A DNA stretch of 64,000 nt from Rhodopirellula sp. P2. GTDB lineage: Bacteria; Planctomycetota; Planctomycetia; Pirellulales; Pirellulaceae. Positions 18,340 to 28,377 of this stretch are shown in pieces. The DNA lies in contig NZ_CP118225.1 of the NCBI RefSeq assembly GCF_028768465.1, positions 6,429,001 through 6,493,000 of the forward strand, written 5' to 3'. The notes under the pieces are model-generated. The model searched no databases and had not been told where the DNA came from. It was given only the letters and a program-made list of their open reading frames with translations. A program made the position numbers and the translations under genes. Each line of letters opens with the position of its first letter. Position 1 is the first letter of the stretch.

Positions 18340-18939
18340 CTTCTTCGGTCCCCTACGAGTCGTCATCGAAACCATGAGGCTCGATGGAAAGGCACTCGAG
18401 GCTGGCTTGGCATCGGCCCCATTCCTTTTCGAGTTCCGCAATCTTCATACCGGGACCTGGTCACAACGGGCCCACAGGCGGCGACGAATCTCAGGCCCGC
18501 TGCCATCCCCCGTAAAACGTGTGCCCAATCGCTCATCAAGCCTCGTTGCCGATCGCTGACACAGCCTCGATCGAAAAGTCGAAGAGCGCGCGGTCAGTGT
18601 ATCGATTCCGCACACAGACGGTCCGCGTTGGAATCCCAAGGGGATCGCTCCGAGCGTGGGGGACGGAGTCGGTCCCGCCAAATGTATCAAATCAGGATGA
18701 CGCCAGCTCCGATCACGCGCGGCGAACTCAGCGGCGATAGGATGGGACGCACGGCATCGCCACCGTCAACTCGTCTCGTTTCGCGTGTTGCCAAGTGCAC
18801 CGACGTTGGCCTGCCCGCCGCCGCTTCTTGAATCCGCCCGCTGTTGTTCCGAATCGTTGTCGGATCGGTGGACCGCTTTCGAAGTGGTTGCCCCGAGGCT
18901 GGCGGCTTTTCGCCCCAATCTTCTCTCAGGATCAAGACG
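18340..18939. other. Divergent intergenic region without a recognisable gene
   Basis: The 600 bp separate the HlyD gene (minus) and the PQQ-like gene (plus), so both promoters must lie here. Small ORFs are present but overlap on opposing strands and look non-coding. I could not identify clear -35/-10 boxes. Confidence 0.45.
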
Positions 18940-20523
18940 ATGTCCCGTTTCCAATGTTGTTTGGCTGTTTGCCTGTCGTTTCTGCTCAGTGACTTTCACG
19001 TCAACGCCGATGACTGGAGTCGCTTTCGCGGTCCGAACGGGTCGGGAATTGCAAGCAGCAATGAACCGGTTCCGGTTCGCTGGAGTCCGACACAAAACGT
19101 CAAGTGGAAACTCGCCTTGCCCGGAGCAGGTGTCTCCAGCCCGATCGTGGTCGGCGACAAAATCTTTGTGACTTGTTATTCGGGCTATGGACTCGATCGA
19201 GGCAACCCTGGCGATATCAATCAACTGAAACGACATCTCGTTTGCGTGAATGCCAAATCCGGCGAAATGATTTGGGAGAAATCGATCGACGCGGTTCAAC
19301 CGGAGGATCCCTACACGGGTGCGGGTGTGCCTTCGCACGGGTACGCCTCTCACTCACCGGTGTCGGATGGAAAAAACGTGTACGTGTTCTTTGGAAAGAC
19401 CGGTGCGTTTGCCTTCGATTTCGACGGCAACCAATTGTGGCACACCGCGTTGGGAACCGAATCGGATTCGCACCGTTGGGGCTCCGCTTCCAGTCCCATC
19501 TTGCACGGCGACAAAGTCATCGTGACCGCATCTGCGGAAAGCCAAGCTCTTGTGGCTCTCGACAAGACCACGGGCGAAGAACTCTGGCGTCAAGAAGCCA
19601 AGGGACTGGACAATGTGTGGGGCACACCGGCACTCGCGAAAACCGAGAACGGGGTGGACCTGGTCGTGGGAGTGGCCGGTGAAGTTTGGGGCATCAACCC
19701 AGACAACGGCAAACTTCGCTGGTACGCGTTGGCCGGTGAATCCGATCAAGCCAGCACCAGCGCGATCGTCGACGAAGAGGTCGTGATCATCGTGGGAAGT
19801 CGCGGCAGCGGGTCGATGGCCGTCCGAGCAGGAGGCCAAGGGGACGTGACCGATTCCCATGTGGCTTGGACCGGTTCCGATTCAGGACGCTTCGCGACGC
19901 CGGTGGCGTACAACGGCACGGTCTATCTGATCGCGAACGACGTGCTGACTCGCACCGACGAAGAATCAGGTGAAATGGTCGATCGCATTCGACTCTCAGG
20001 CGGCAGCGGCAGTGCAGGTGGCGGACGCGGTGGTTCGGACTACGCCTCCCCCATCGTCGTCAATGGCAAACTTTATTACGTCAAAGGCAATGGCGACATG
20101 TTCGTGTTCGACGTGCAAAACGAACTGAAACAGCTCGCGGTCAATCGCACCACGACCGAGACAGAATCCTTCAGCGGATCGCCTGCATACAGCAACGGCA
20201 ACTTATTCGTTCGCTCGGACAAGCATCTGTACTGCGTTGTGGCCGGTCCCTTTGATGAGTCATCCGACCCGGCACCAGCTGCCGAGGCACCCGAAGAAAA
20301 CGAAACGGCGCAGCGTGGCGATCGTGGCCGAGGTGGCGCAGGTCGCGGTGCCCCAGGCCGCGGGGAACAGGGCGGAGGTTTCGGACGTGGTGGGTTCGGC
20401 AACCGAGGTGGTGGCGGTGATCGTGGACGAGCTGGCGGACGCGGAGGCTTTGGCGGTCAACGGGAAGACAACCGTCCCGATCGCCCTCAACGACCGCCAC
20501 TGGAAGAAGTCACCAACAACTGA
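18940..20523 (+). CDS. Secreted PQQ-like beta-propeller protein with Arg-Gly-rich tail
   Basis: 527 aa from ATG 18940 (MSRFQCCLAVCLSFLLSDFHVNA), with a signal peptide. The body begins DDWSRFRGPNGSGIASS, the usual start of planctomycete PQQ-like outer-membrane-type propeller proteins, followed by blades with AxDxxTGExLW patterns (VALDKTTGEELWRQE, GINPDNGKLRWYA). The last ~75 residues are low-complexity and rich in Gly and Arg: GDRGRGGAGRGAPGRGEQGG, then GGFGRGGFGNRGGG and similar, ending in an acidic/proline stretch. Such RGG-like tails often bind nucleic acid or polyanions; in an exported protein binding to sulfated polysaccharide is a guess. Confidence 0.85.
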   Translation: MSRFQCCLAVCLSFLLSDFHVNADDWSRFRGPNGSGIASSNEPVPVRWSPTQNVKWKLALPGAGVSSPIVVGDKIFVTCYSGYGLDRGNPGDINQLKRHLVCVNAKSGEMIWEKSIDAVQPEDPYTGAGVPSHGYASHSPVSDGKNVYVFFGKTGAFAFDFDGNQLWHTALGTESDSHRWGSASSPILHGDKVIVTASAESQALVALDKTTGEELWRQEAKGLDNVWGTPALAKTENGVDLVVGVAGEVWGINPDNGKLRWYALAGESDQASTSAIVDEEVVIIVGSRGSGSMAVRAGGQGDVTDSHVAWTGSDSGRFATPVAYNGTVYLIANDVLTRTDEESGEMVDRIRLSGGSGSAGGGRGGSDYASPIVVNGKLYYVKGNGDMFVFDVQNELKQLAVNRTTTETESFSGSPAYSNGNLFVRSDKHLYCVVAGPFDESSDPAPAAEAPEENETAQRGDRGRGGAGRGAPGRGEQGGGFGRGGFGNRGGGGDRGRAGGRGGFGGQREDNRPDRPQRPPLEEVTNN

Positions 20524-20570
20524 GCAGGCAAGCGTCTTCGGGGATAAGTTTCCAGGTGTGCGCTGCTACG

Positions 20571-20700
20571 TAAGCAGGTCGGCTGGAATGATCGGGCACA
20601 ACCATGTGAGCCGTTTGGGCGTTCGCCTGGCCTGCGCGTGAAAACCGTGGCTAACGCCAACGGCTCACATACCCGATGACACCTGCGTACCTGCTTAGCG
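20571..20700. repeat. Intergenic palindromic element (copy A)
   Basis: TAAGCAGGTCGGCTGGAATG begins a 42-bp block (20571-20612) that recurs at 34756-34797 with a few mismatches; the right end CCTGCGTACCTGCTTAGCG (20682-20700) recurs at 34807-34825. The two ends are inverted relative to each other (GCTAAGCAGGT at the end mirrors TAAGCAGGT at the start). The interior has a further inverted pair, GTGAGCCGTTTGGGCG and CGCCAACGGCTCAC. It lies between two convergent genes. Confidence 0.75.
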
Positions 20701-20965
20701 TCCCCCGGCAACCATCCAAGATCCCTACCGGGATGAAGAGGAAAAACTTTCAGGGGCGGTGTCCAGGACGAGGATGACGATGACCTTGGCCTTGGCCAAT
20801 CAAACCGATCGCCCCAACGCAACTCTGGCTGCCCAGCGGGTCCCCGCCGCCGGGCTTGCTTGGAACCGAACGCTGGCGTGGCTCAACCAGCATTTGAAAG
20901 CGTGACGCTGCAATCGAAAGCACAACAAACGGCTTTGTGAATGTCGGGGAGCGTCGGTGGGGAGA

Positions 20966-21982
20966 TCAGGCCCAGCCCTTCAGCACAATCTTCCCGATCG
21001 CTTTTCCCGACTCCAGTTCAGCGTGCGACTGCCGCAGATTCGCAGCGTTGATCGGCGACTTCACGTTGTTCGCGGTGGCTCGCACGCGACCTTCATCGAT
21101 CCAAGCAGCGATTTGGTTGAGCAGGTTGTGCTGCTCGATCATGTCGGGCGTTTGGAACATCGAACGTGCAAACATGAATTCCCACGAGAACGACGCGGCC
21201 TTCGTTTTCATCGTGTCCTGAGCCAGCGGGCGACTGTTTTCCACGATGGAAACGATGTGTCCCTGAGGACGAATCAAATCCGTCGCCGCGTCCCAGTGTC
21301 CATCGGTGTCGTTGAACAACGCGATGAAGTCAACGTATTTCAGGCCAAGTGATTCGATCTGCGGTCGCAGCGATTCTCGGTGATTGATGACATGATCGGC
21401 CCCCAGATCAGTCACCCACTGGATGGTTTCAGGACGCGATGCGGTGGCGATCACGGTCAGGCCTGCGATCTTGGCAAGCTGAATCCCGATCGAGCCGACT
21501 CCCCCGGCACCGCCAACGATCAAAATCGTTTCCCCTTGGTTGGCACCGTTGACGTCGATCCCAAGTCGCTCGAAGAAGGCTTCGTACGCTGTGATCGAAG
21601 TCAGTGGCAACGCAGCGGCTTGAGCAAAATCCAACGACTTGGGTTTCGAGCCCACAATCCTTTCGTCGACCAACTGGAATTCCGAGTTCGAGCCTTGCCG
21701 TGTGATGTCACCGGCATAGAAGACTTCATCTCCGGGTTGAAACAACGTGACGTCGGGCCCCACCGCTTCGACAATCCCGGCGGCGTCCCAGCCCAGGACC
21801 TTGGGCGACTCTTCGACTTGGTCTTTCGGGGCTCGGACTTTGTAATCGACCGGGTTCACCGCGATCGCTTGCGTTGCGACCAACAAATCGCGGCCCGAAG
21901 GTTCGGGCCGGTCCAGTTCCACATCCATCAATGAATTGGGATCATCGATCGGCAGGTATCGAGTGAGGGCGACGGCTTTCAT
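20966..21982 (-). CDS. Zinc-less MDR quinone oxidoreductase / alcohol dehydrogenase-like
   Basis: 338 aa from ATG 21982 (MKAVALTRYLPIDDPNSL), with an upstream frame extension rejected. Medium-chain dehydrogenase fold: an N-terminal GroES-like domain (LLVATQAIAVNPVDYKVRA, VLGWDAAGIVEAVGPDV) and a Rossmann domain with the NADPH-binding motif VGGAGGVGSIGIQLAK, then HVINHRES. The absence of the structural-zinc Cys cluster matches the ZADH/QOR group (zinc-binding dehydrogenase family). It reduces quinones or alkenals with NADPH; the physiological substrate is unknown. A monocistronic unit. Confidence 0.9.
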   Translation of the reverse strand: MKAVALTRYLPIDDPNSLMDVELDRPEPSGRDLLVATQAIAVNPVDYKVRAPKDQVEESPKVLGWDAAGIVEAVGPDVTLFQPGDEVFYAGDITRQGSNSEFQLVDERIVGSKPKSLDFAQAAALPLTSITAYEAFFERLGIDVNGANQGETILIVGGAGGVGSIGIQLAKIAGLTVIATASRPETIQWVTDLGADHVINHRESLRPQIESLGLKYVDFIALFNDTDGHWDAATDLIRPQGHIVSIVENSRPLAQDTMKTKAASFSWEFMFARSMFQTPDMIEQHNLLNQIAAWIDEGRVRATANNVKSPINAANLRQSHAELESGKAIGKIVLKGWA

Positions 21983-22158
21983 CGTTCTGGTTCTTTCTGA
22001 ATGGGGGTTGGATAGTACAAGATACGTTTCCGAGTGGAGCACCCGACACCCATTCACCTCCAGAATCTCTTTCCGTCCGGCGTGACGTTGGTGGCAGAAA
22101 CGGTCCTGAGACGTATTTTGCGTCGGATGGAGCGGAGCGGCCGATCGCAACAAGACAC

Positions 22159-22198
22159 AAAAAAACGACTCCGGAAAGCCTGGCTTTCCGGAGTCGTT
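22159..22198 (-). terminator. Strong intrinsic terminator
   Basis: On the minus strand a 17-bp perfect stem (AACGACTCCGGAAAGCC / GGCTTTCCGGAGTCGTT, one-base loop) is followed by a run of seven T. It is 43 bp beyond the stop codon of the heme/NHL protein gene and so ends that transcript. Confidence 0.93.
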
Positions 22199-22240
22199 CG
22201 TGGTGTTTGTCGTTCGCAGTGCGAATCGTTCGAGAACGAG

Positions 22241-24856
22241 CTATCGCGTGGCAACAGGTTGCGTGTAGATCGCGTGCTGGGCGTTGCCGCCGGCTCGCAA
22301 GTACGCCACCAAGTCAGCGATCTCTTCGGCCGTCAGGGTGTCCAACAAACCGTTGGGCATCATGCTGACTTGGGATTCTCGCGTTTGGATGACGCTTTCG
22401 CGGTCCACTTGAGCCAACGACGATGGGTCCAACATGTTGGTCATCACGTTCAAGACATTGCCGTGCATGTTGATCACGCGACCGGTGATGATGTCACCGT
22501 CTTCGGTCAAGAACTGAGTGGAACCATACTGGTCGCTGATGACTTTGCTGGGTTCGATGATCGAAACCAACATGTCATGAGGGCTGTACTTGCCACCGGC
22601 ACTGGTCAAATCAGGACCGAGGATACCGCCCTGCAACCCCATGCGGTGACACTTGTAGCACGTCGCGGCGGCGAACATGGCTTTGCCGTTCGCAAAGTCA
22701 GGGCGGTGCCCTTCATCACTGACAACCTCGACCAAATCTTCGACCTTCCATTCCTTGACGAATTCACGAGGCGGCCCGGCGGGAGCCTCATCCGTTTGTT
22801 TGGGTTTGGCAAGCACATCGGCGAGCGATTTTTTGTCGGCGTCGGACAAGCCATCGACGGTGACCTTCTTGATGTTGTCCAAGAAGCCACCAAACGACAT
22901 CCCACCCCGCGCGGTTGCCATTTCATTGAACCACGCCAAGTACTGGCGACGCAGATCCAAGTTCCAGCCTTCTTTGGCCGCTCGCAACGCCATCGCGTAG
23001 TGAATCTGGCTCTCTTGGCTGGGCGAATCTTCCAGGGCAGCCACCACGGCGGCGGTCGAACCGGGAACATTCAAGTAGATCGCCATGATTGCCAATTCGC
23101 GGTCCAGCGAATCGACGCCCGATGGGAACTGGCCTTGGATCTTGCCGACCAACGCGTTTCGCTGAGCATCATCGAAGTCACCCAACCGCATTGCGACCAA
23201 ACCAGCCGCACGCAGGAAGTCGATCTTTTCGCTGGCGGTGAGTGTCTCCAAGTCGATCGAAGCCAACGCTTGGACGGCGGCCGCTTGATCGGCTTTTTCA
23301 CCGGTGCGAGCCAAGGCGACGACGCCGAGAATCTTGGCTTCACTGTCGGATTGCTTCAGCACGGTTGCTTTCCAAGCCGCTGGCGAGCGGTGTTCCAAAG
23401 CGATGCGAGCGGCGAAGCGAATCGCACGGTCATCGTGGCTCAGGTTTTCAATCGCCAACTGGATGGCGTCATCAACACTGATGGACAGATCTTCGTCATC
23501 GACGTGCAGGGCTTCGATGCTTTGACGCAATTCACGAAGCTGCTTGGCTTCGTCTGACAAAGCGATGGCTTCTTCCGCAGCGTTGGCGGCGGCGATGTCA
23601 CCGGTGTATTTGATCCGGTACAAACCGCTTTGCGTGCCTCGTCCGCCAATCGCGAAGTACAACGCACCGTCGGGGTGAATGACCAAGTCGGTCACGGGCA
23701 GTGGTGCTGCGGTGGCGAAGGTTTCGTAGGTGCCGCTGTAGCTCGAGCCATCTTCGGTCAAATGAACCGCGTGGATGTTGCCGTAACTCCAATCGGAAAT
23801 GAACAGCGCGTTCTCATACTTCTTCGGGAACTTGGCTCCGTAACCGAACACGATGCCAGTTGGGGAACCAGGTCCGATGTCGACGGCCGAGCCAAACGAA
23901 TCCGGGTAGTAGGCAGGCCATTTGCCGGTGCCGTTTCGCCATCCAAATTCGGAACCACTGATCACGTGGTTGATCCGTGTGGGGCGATACCAAGGCGTGC
24001 CGACGTCCCATTCCATGTCCGCGTCGTACGTGAACAGTTCGCCTTGACGGTTCAGAGCGATGTCATAGGGGTTCCGGAAACCGGTCGCGATCAATTCCAC
24101 TTCGCTGCCATCGGGGTTCAGCGAGCAGATGAATCCACCGGGCGCCATGCGGTTGGCGTTGTGACCGCGAGCATCGGGCATCCGACCGAGCAGGTGATCT
24201 TCGTCCCAAACCTTGGGCACTCGCGAATGAGCGATTTCTTCGGGCAGGTTGGTGTTGTTGCCTGCGACCATGATGATGCGTTTGCCATCGGGGGTCACGA
24301 GCAGCGCGTGCGGGCCGTGCTCACTGCCGCCATTGAGCGGAATGATGTGTTCCTTTTTGTCGTATTGATCGTCGCCATCGGTGTCCGTCAAACGCCACAG
24401 GCCGCAGGGTTGGTCGCGAGCGTTGACGTTGGCGTACAGCGAGCCGAACGCACACAGCAACCCTTGGGCACCGACGAAATCGATCTCGAGTTTTTCAACC
24501 TTGGCTGCGCCCGAGCTCATGTCGATCCGGAACAGACCGCCAGATTGGTCGCAGGCAATCAGTCGGCCTTTGGGATCGACGGTCAGGCTGACCCACGAGC
24601 CTTCGGAGTCAGCGGCGACTTCGTGCAGCAATTCGACTTCGAAGCCCTCGGGGACTTTGAATTGCTCGGCGGGAGTGACGCCCAAGCCAGCGGCCGAAAC
24701 GTTTGCAAGTTGAAGTTGGCCCAACCCGAGAACGCCACACAGGGCGCCCAGATGGACGAGGGACGATGTGACCGTGCGAAGCAGCCGGGACAACGAGTTT
24801 CCCGCGTGCGTGCTCGCGAAACCGCGAGCTGACGTGGAAGAACGGAGGGATTTCAT
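22241..24856 (-). CDS. Membrane-bound NHL/HEAT/cytochrome-c protein (PVC dehydrogenase-type)
   Basis: 871 aa from ATG 24856 (MKSLRSSTSARGFAS...); the frame stays open upstream through repeat DNA. After a long signal/anchor region ending near LQLANVSAAG comes a six-bladed propeller (VPEGFEVELLHEV, GPHALLVTPDGKRII, ATGFRNPYDIALNRQGELF, SDWSYGNIHAVHL), typical of PVC-type or sorbosone-like dehydrogenases. Next is a helical HEAT-like region (about 480-700), and a C-terminal cytochrome c with CYKCH near residue 734 and possible axial Met in SQVSMMPNG. It is a periplasmic redox protein of the kind abundant in planctomycetes; the substrate is unknown. Terminated by a strong hairpin. Confidence 0.85.
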   Translation of the reverse strand: MKSLRSSTSARGFASTHAGNSLSRLLRTVTSSLVHLGALCGVLGLGQLQLANVSAAGLGVTPAEQFKVPEGFEVELLHEVAADSEGSWVSLTVDPKGRLIACDQSGGLFRIDMSSGAAKVEKLEIDFVGAQGLLCAFGSLYANVNARDQPCGLWRLTDTDGDDQYDKKEHIIPLNGGSEHGPHALLVTPDGKRIIMVAGNNTNLPEEIAHSRVPKVWDEDHLLGRMPDARGHNANRMAPGGFICSLNPDGSEVELIATGFRNPYDIALNRQGELFTYDADMEWDVGTPWYRPTRINHVISGSEFGWRNGTGKWPAYYPDSFGSAVDIGPGSPTGIVFGYGAKFPKKYENALFISDWSYGNIHAVHLTEDGSSYSGTYETFATAAPLPVTDLVIHPDGALYFAIGGRGTQSGLYRIKYTGDIAAANAAEEAIALSDEAKQLRELRQSIEALHVDDEDLSISVDDAIQLAIENLSHDDRAIRFAARIALEHRSPAAWKATVLKQSDSEAKILGVVALARTGEKADQAAAVQALASIDLETLTASEKIDFLRAAGLVAMRLGDFDDAQRNALVGKIQGQFPSGVDSLDRELAIMAIYLNVPGSTAAVVAALEDSPSQESQIHYAMALRAAKEGWNLDLRRQYLAWFNEMATARGGMSFGGFLDNIKKVTVDGLSDADKKSLADVLAKPKQTDEAPAGPPREFVKEWKVEDLVEVVSDEGHRPDFANGKAMFAAATCYKCHRMGLQGGILGPDLTSAGGKYSPHDMLVSIIEPSKVISDQYGSTQFLTEDGDIITGRVINMHGNVLNVMTNMLDPSSLAQVDRESVIQTRESQVSMMPNGLLDTLTAEEIADLVAYLRAGGNAQHAIYTQPVATR

Positions 24857-25120
24857 GGGCGAAGCATCTGCCGGGGGGAAGGGGAGGGTAGGCGCGGTCG
24901 CAGACCGCTTCAGCGAGCCGCCGCTCTCCAAAAACGCTCGTTGGGGAACGCTGTTTGGCTGGCTGCTCGCGAAAGTCCATATATTAACCGGCAGCCAACG
25001 GTGTCGCCAACCAACACGCCAAAGATCTTCCCCGCCCCGGATGGGCCGGCGTGGAGGATGCGGTTTGTCCTCGCTTGCGTGTCGGGTTGTTGCTGGGACG
25101 TCGGTCTTGGAAGACCATCG

Positions 25121-25928
25121 CACGGGGGATGCGGGATTGAGAGAGGAAATTGAAAAAGTCAAATTGACAATTGGAAATTGGAAAATCTGAGCGGATCTGG
25201 AAGGTGGGTGGCACCTTACGGCTTCGCTGCATCCTCGCCCCGGATGGGGCCGTCGCACTTAGCTCGGGGTGGAAGCCCCGAGACTGGTGCCGGAATACAA
25301 ACGGTCGCCCCGGATGGGGCCGGCGTGGAATTCGGGCCGTCCCTCGCTCACGCGTCGGGTTGGGAATGCCGGGCTTGGGAGACCGTCGCACGGGGGATGC
25401 GGGATTGAGAGAGGAAATTGAAAAAATCAAATTGACAATTGGAAATTGGAAAATCTGAGCGGATCTGGAAGGTGGGTGGCACCTTACGGCTTCGCTGCAT
25501 CCTCGCCCCGGATGGGGCCGTCGCACTTAGCTCGGGGTGGAAGCCCCGAGACTGGTGCCGGAATACAAACGGTCGCCCCGGATGGGGCCGGCGTGGAATT
25601 CGGGCCGTCCCTCGCTCACGCGTCGGGTTGGGATTGCCGGGCTTGGGAGACCGTCGCACGGGGGATGCGGGATTGAGAGAGGAAATTGAAAAAGTCAAAT
25701 TGACAATTGGAAATTGGAAAATCTGAGCAGATCTGGAAGGTGGGTGGCACCTTACGGATTCGCTGCATCCTCGCCCCGGATGGGGCCGTCGCACTTAGCT
25801 CGGGGTGGAAGCCCCGAGACTGGTGCCGGAATACAAACGGTCGCCCCGGATGGGGCCGGCGTGGAATTGGGGCCGTCCCTCGCTCACGCGTCGGGTTGGG
25901 AATGCCGGGCTTGGGAGACCATCGTACG
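25121..25928. repeat. Tandem array of three 268-bp repeats
   Basis: Units start at 25121, 25389 and 25657 and are almost identical, with only a few substitutions (for example AAAAAGTC versus AAAAAATC and GAGCGGATC versus GAGCAGATC). A degraded partial unit lies upstream at about 25036-25120. Each unit contains an AT-rich segment (GAAATTGAAAAAGTCAAATTG, then ACAATTGGAAATTGG), a hairpin CTCGGGGTGGAAGCCCCGAG and two GCCCCGGATGGGGC hairpins. The period is not a multiple of three, so the ORFs in each unit are accidental. The array separates the NHL gene start from the coiled-coil gene. Confidence 0.92.
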
Positions 25929-26093
25929 GGGATTTGGTGGGGGGCTCCGGCTTTCATGGCTCGTCCCGAATGGGGACCGAACAGGGGTTCACCCTCGGGT
26001 TTGGGCTCGACACGTCCATCGGTGGCTTGATACAGGCCATCTGGAGCGTGGTTTTTGCCACGCGTTCTCATTTGTTTGGTGTTGGTGTCTGCC

Positions 26094-28325
26094 ATGAATA
26101 CTTGGATCGGTATCCCATTTCTGTCCGCCTTTATGTTTGTCATGGGAGGCATTCTGGTTGGGCATTTGCTCTGGTATCGCGACCGCAGTCGCGATGTGAA
26201 CGCCATCAAAGACGCTGAGAAAAAGTACGCGAAAGCCAAAGCGGCGGCTCGCAGTCGCAAGCATCACTTCCTGGGACTGCAAGGCGACATCGATTCGCTG
26301 CAATCCAGCCGTGATGAATTGAAGGCCGAAAACGAGCAACTGCGTCAGTGGTTGAACGACCAAAAGCAACTGACCCACGGTGCCGAAACCGAACTGGGCC
26401 ATTTGCGGGCCGAACACAGCCGCTTTGAATTGGCCACTCAAGACGCCGAAAAAGCTCGCGATGCAGCCCACCAATCGCTGCGACAAGCCGAGCAAGAAAT
26501 CGAGTCCTTGCGTTCCGCTCTGGCAGACAACGAAACTCGATTCGAAGAATCGGCCGCCAAGATGCGTGAGCTCGCCGAAACGGCCAATGCGACCGGCGAC
26601 GAGTTGGCAAACCGCGAGAAGCAGCAGGATTTCCTGAAGCAAGCCAACGAGCAACTGAAAACGCAAAACGAAGAACTGCAAAGCCAGATTGAAGTGACCC
26701 GCGGCGAAGTCTTTGCGGCCAACGAAGCACTCAGCTCGCTGCAGCAACAACAAACCACGTTGCAATCCGAACAACAGCACACCCGCAGCCAGTTCCAGCA
26801 AATCCAAGCGGACCTGATCGCAGCCAATGAAGAAATCGATTCACTGACCCAAGCCAATGAATCGCTGATTCAACGCATCGAAGAATCCATCACCCAACGC
26901 GACGCCGCGATTTTGCAACGCGATCAGTTTGCTGCGGAACGTGAAAACGTTGCCAATGACTACGATGAAACCGGGCAACGATACGCCGAATTGCAAAAAG
27001 AATACGAACACCTTCGATCCCAACACGAAGCTGCGATCCAGGCGGCAACTCGTCACGAAGCAACCGTCCAAACGGTCCGCGAAGAATTGGAAGCTCGGAC
27101 CGAAGAGGTCAGCGAACTCAAAACGGCTCGCACCCAATTGCAATCGACGCTTCAAGAGCACGAACTCAAATTGCAAGCGTTGCAAGGCGAACGCGAAGAA
27201 CTGGCCGAAGAACTTGACGAGCGAACCCTTCGCATCCAAGAGGCAATCGACGGCCGCGTGATCGCCGAAACGGCCCTGTCCGAGCTCGAAAAAAGACTGG
27301 ACCTGACTTTCGAAGACCTGAATTCCAAGCTGGAAGACACGGCTTCACAACTCGCCAGCACCGAAACCAGTCTGACCGAAACTCAGTCGCGATTGACGTC
27401 GACCGAGGCCAAGCTTTCGAGCACCGAATCGGAACTGCAACAGACCCAAACGGAATTGAATTCTGTTCAAGTCAACTGGAACGACAGCCAATCCTTGCTG
27501 GCGGAATCGGAGTCCAAGCTTTCGACGGCCCAGCAAAAGCTGACCGCTGCCGAATCGCAACTCGAACAAACTCAAGCCGAATTGACGACGACGACCTCGC
27601 GATTGGAAACCACCGAATCGTCATTGGCGTCGGCGATCGTTCAACGCGATCGACACGAGACAACGCTGCAGGAAATTCACGCTTCGACGGAACAACTGCG
27701 AAACGAAGCCAAGCAGCTCGAAGCGACCATCGAGTCCAAAGACGAAGCGATCGAACAACTGCGAACGGATCTGCGAGAACAGCAAAGTGCTGTGACGCGT
27801 CACCGAGCGGAAATCGAACGTCTGGAATCGGTGCGACCCGAGTTTGAAAAACTGAAGCAAACCGTTGCCGAACGCACCCACGAAACCACACGTTTGAATC
27901 AACAGCTCAAACAGCAGCAGCAACGCGAAACGAAACTGCAGCAGGAAATCGACGAACGCAACCAACAGGTTCAATCGCTGCGTCGATCCCAGGAACAATT
28001 CGAAGCTCGAGTCCATGAGCAGACATCGCTGGTGCAACGCTTGACGCAAGAGCTGAAGTCCACCAAGGACTCACTGCAAACCGCTCGCCAGCACGAACCC
28101 CGTGTGGCGACCATGCAGGCCCAGGTCAACGATTTGACCGCGGAACTCAAACGAGTTTCCGGCGAACTGGATCAAAGCCTCGATGCCAACGCAGAAATGC
28201 AAGAACGCATGCGAGTGCTCGAAGGCAAGTTGCACGAAAGTGCGGCGATCATGCGAGACCTCCGTCGCAAACGGGCTCACGTTCCCGTCTTGGATTCGAA
28301 CGAGAACCAACGCCGCGCCGCATAG
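26094..28325 (+). CDS. Membrane-anchored long coiled-coil protein
   Basis: 743 aa from ATG 26094 (MNTWIGIPFLSAFMFVMGGI); one N-terminal membrane helix to about residue 27 is followed by WYRDRSRDVN. The remainder, from about residue 45 to 725, is almost continuous alpha-helical coiled coil rich in Gln, Glu, Ala and Leu, with a Ser/Thr-rich middle where a repeating SxLxxTExxL-type heptad occurs (LSSTESELQQTQTELNSVQ). No ATPase head is present, so it is not an SMC protein. It likely forms a cytoplasmic rod attached to the inner membrane; the function is unknown. It has no close neighbour on its strand. Confidence 0.8.
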   Translation: MNTWIGIPFLSAFMFVMGGILVGHLLWYRDRSRDVNAIKDAEKKYAKAKAAARSRKHHFLGLQGDIDSLQSSRDELKAENEQLRQWLNDQKQLTHGAETELGHLRAEHSRFELATQDAEKARDAAHQSLRQAEQEIESLRSALADNETRFEESAAKMRELAETANATGDELANREKQQDFLKQANEQLKTQNEELQSQIEVTRGEVFAANEALSSLQQQQTTLQSEQQHTRSQFQQIQADLIAANEEIDSLTQANESLIQRIEESITQRDAAILQRDQFAAERENVANDYDETGQRYAELQKEYEHLRSQHEAAIQAATRHEATVQTVREELEARTEEVSELKTARTQLQSTLQEHELKLQALQGEREELAEELDERTLRIQEAIDGRVIAETALSELEKRLDLTFEDLNSKLEDTASQLASTETSLTETQSRLTSTEAKLSSTESELQQTQTELNSVQVNWNDSQSLLAESESKLSTAQQKLTAAESQLEQTQAELTTTTSRLETTESSLASAIVQRDRHETTLQEIHASTEQLRNEAKQLEATIESKDEAIEQLRTDLREQQSAVTRHRAEIERLESVRPEFEKLKQTVAERTHETTRLNQQLKQQQQRETKLQQEIDERNQQVQSLRRSQEQFEARVHEQTSLVQRLTQELKSTKDSLQTARQHEPRVATMQAQVNDLTAELKRVSGELDQSLDANAEMQERMRVLEGKLHESAAIMRDLRRKRAHVPVLDSNENQRRAA

Positions 28326-28377
28326 CGTTGCAGGAATCGATCTCAGGGCTTCCGCCCAATGGCACTTACTTTACAAA

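Noticed and set aside
22084-22240. Possible second gene between the MDR gene and the heme protein gene
   Set aside because: Only the strong terminator and short ORFs are present, none with coding features.
22034-23557. 507-codon ORF antisense to the heme/NHL gene
   Set aside because: The opposite strand encodes the cytochrome c domain and HEAT region; the mirror frame has no motif.
25171-26030. ORFs of about 76-148 aa on both strands within the 268-bp repeats
   Set aside because: They recur because the repeat recurs; the period is not a multiple of three and translated sequence is low-complexity on both strands.
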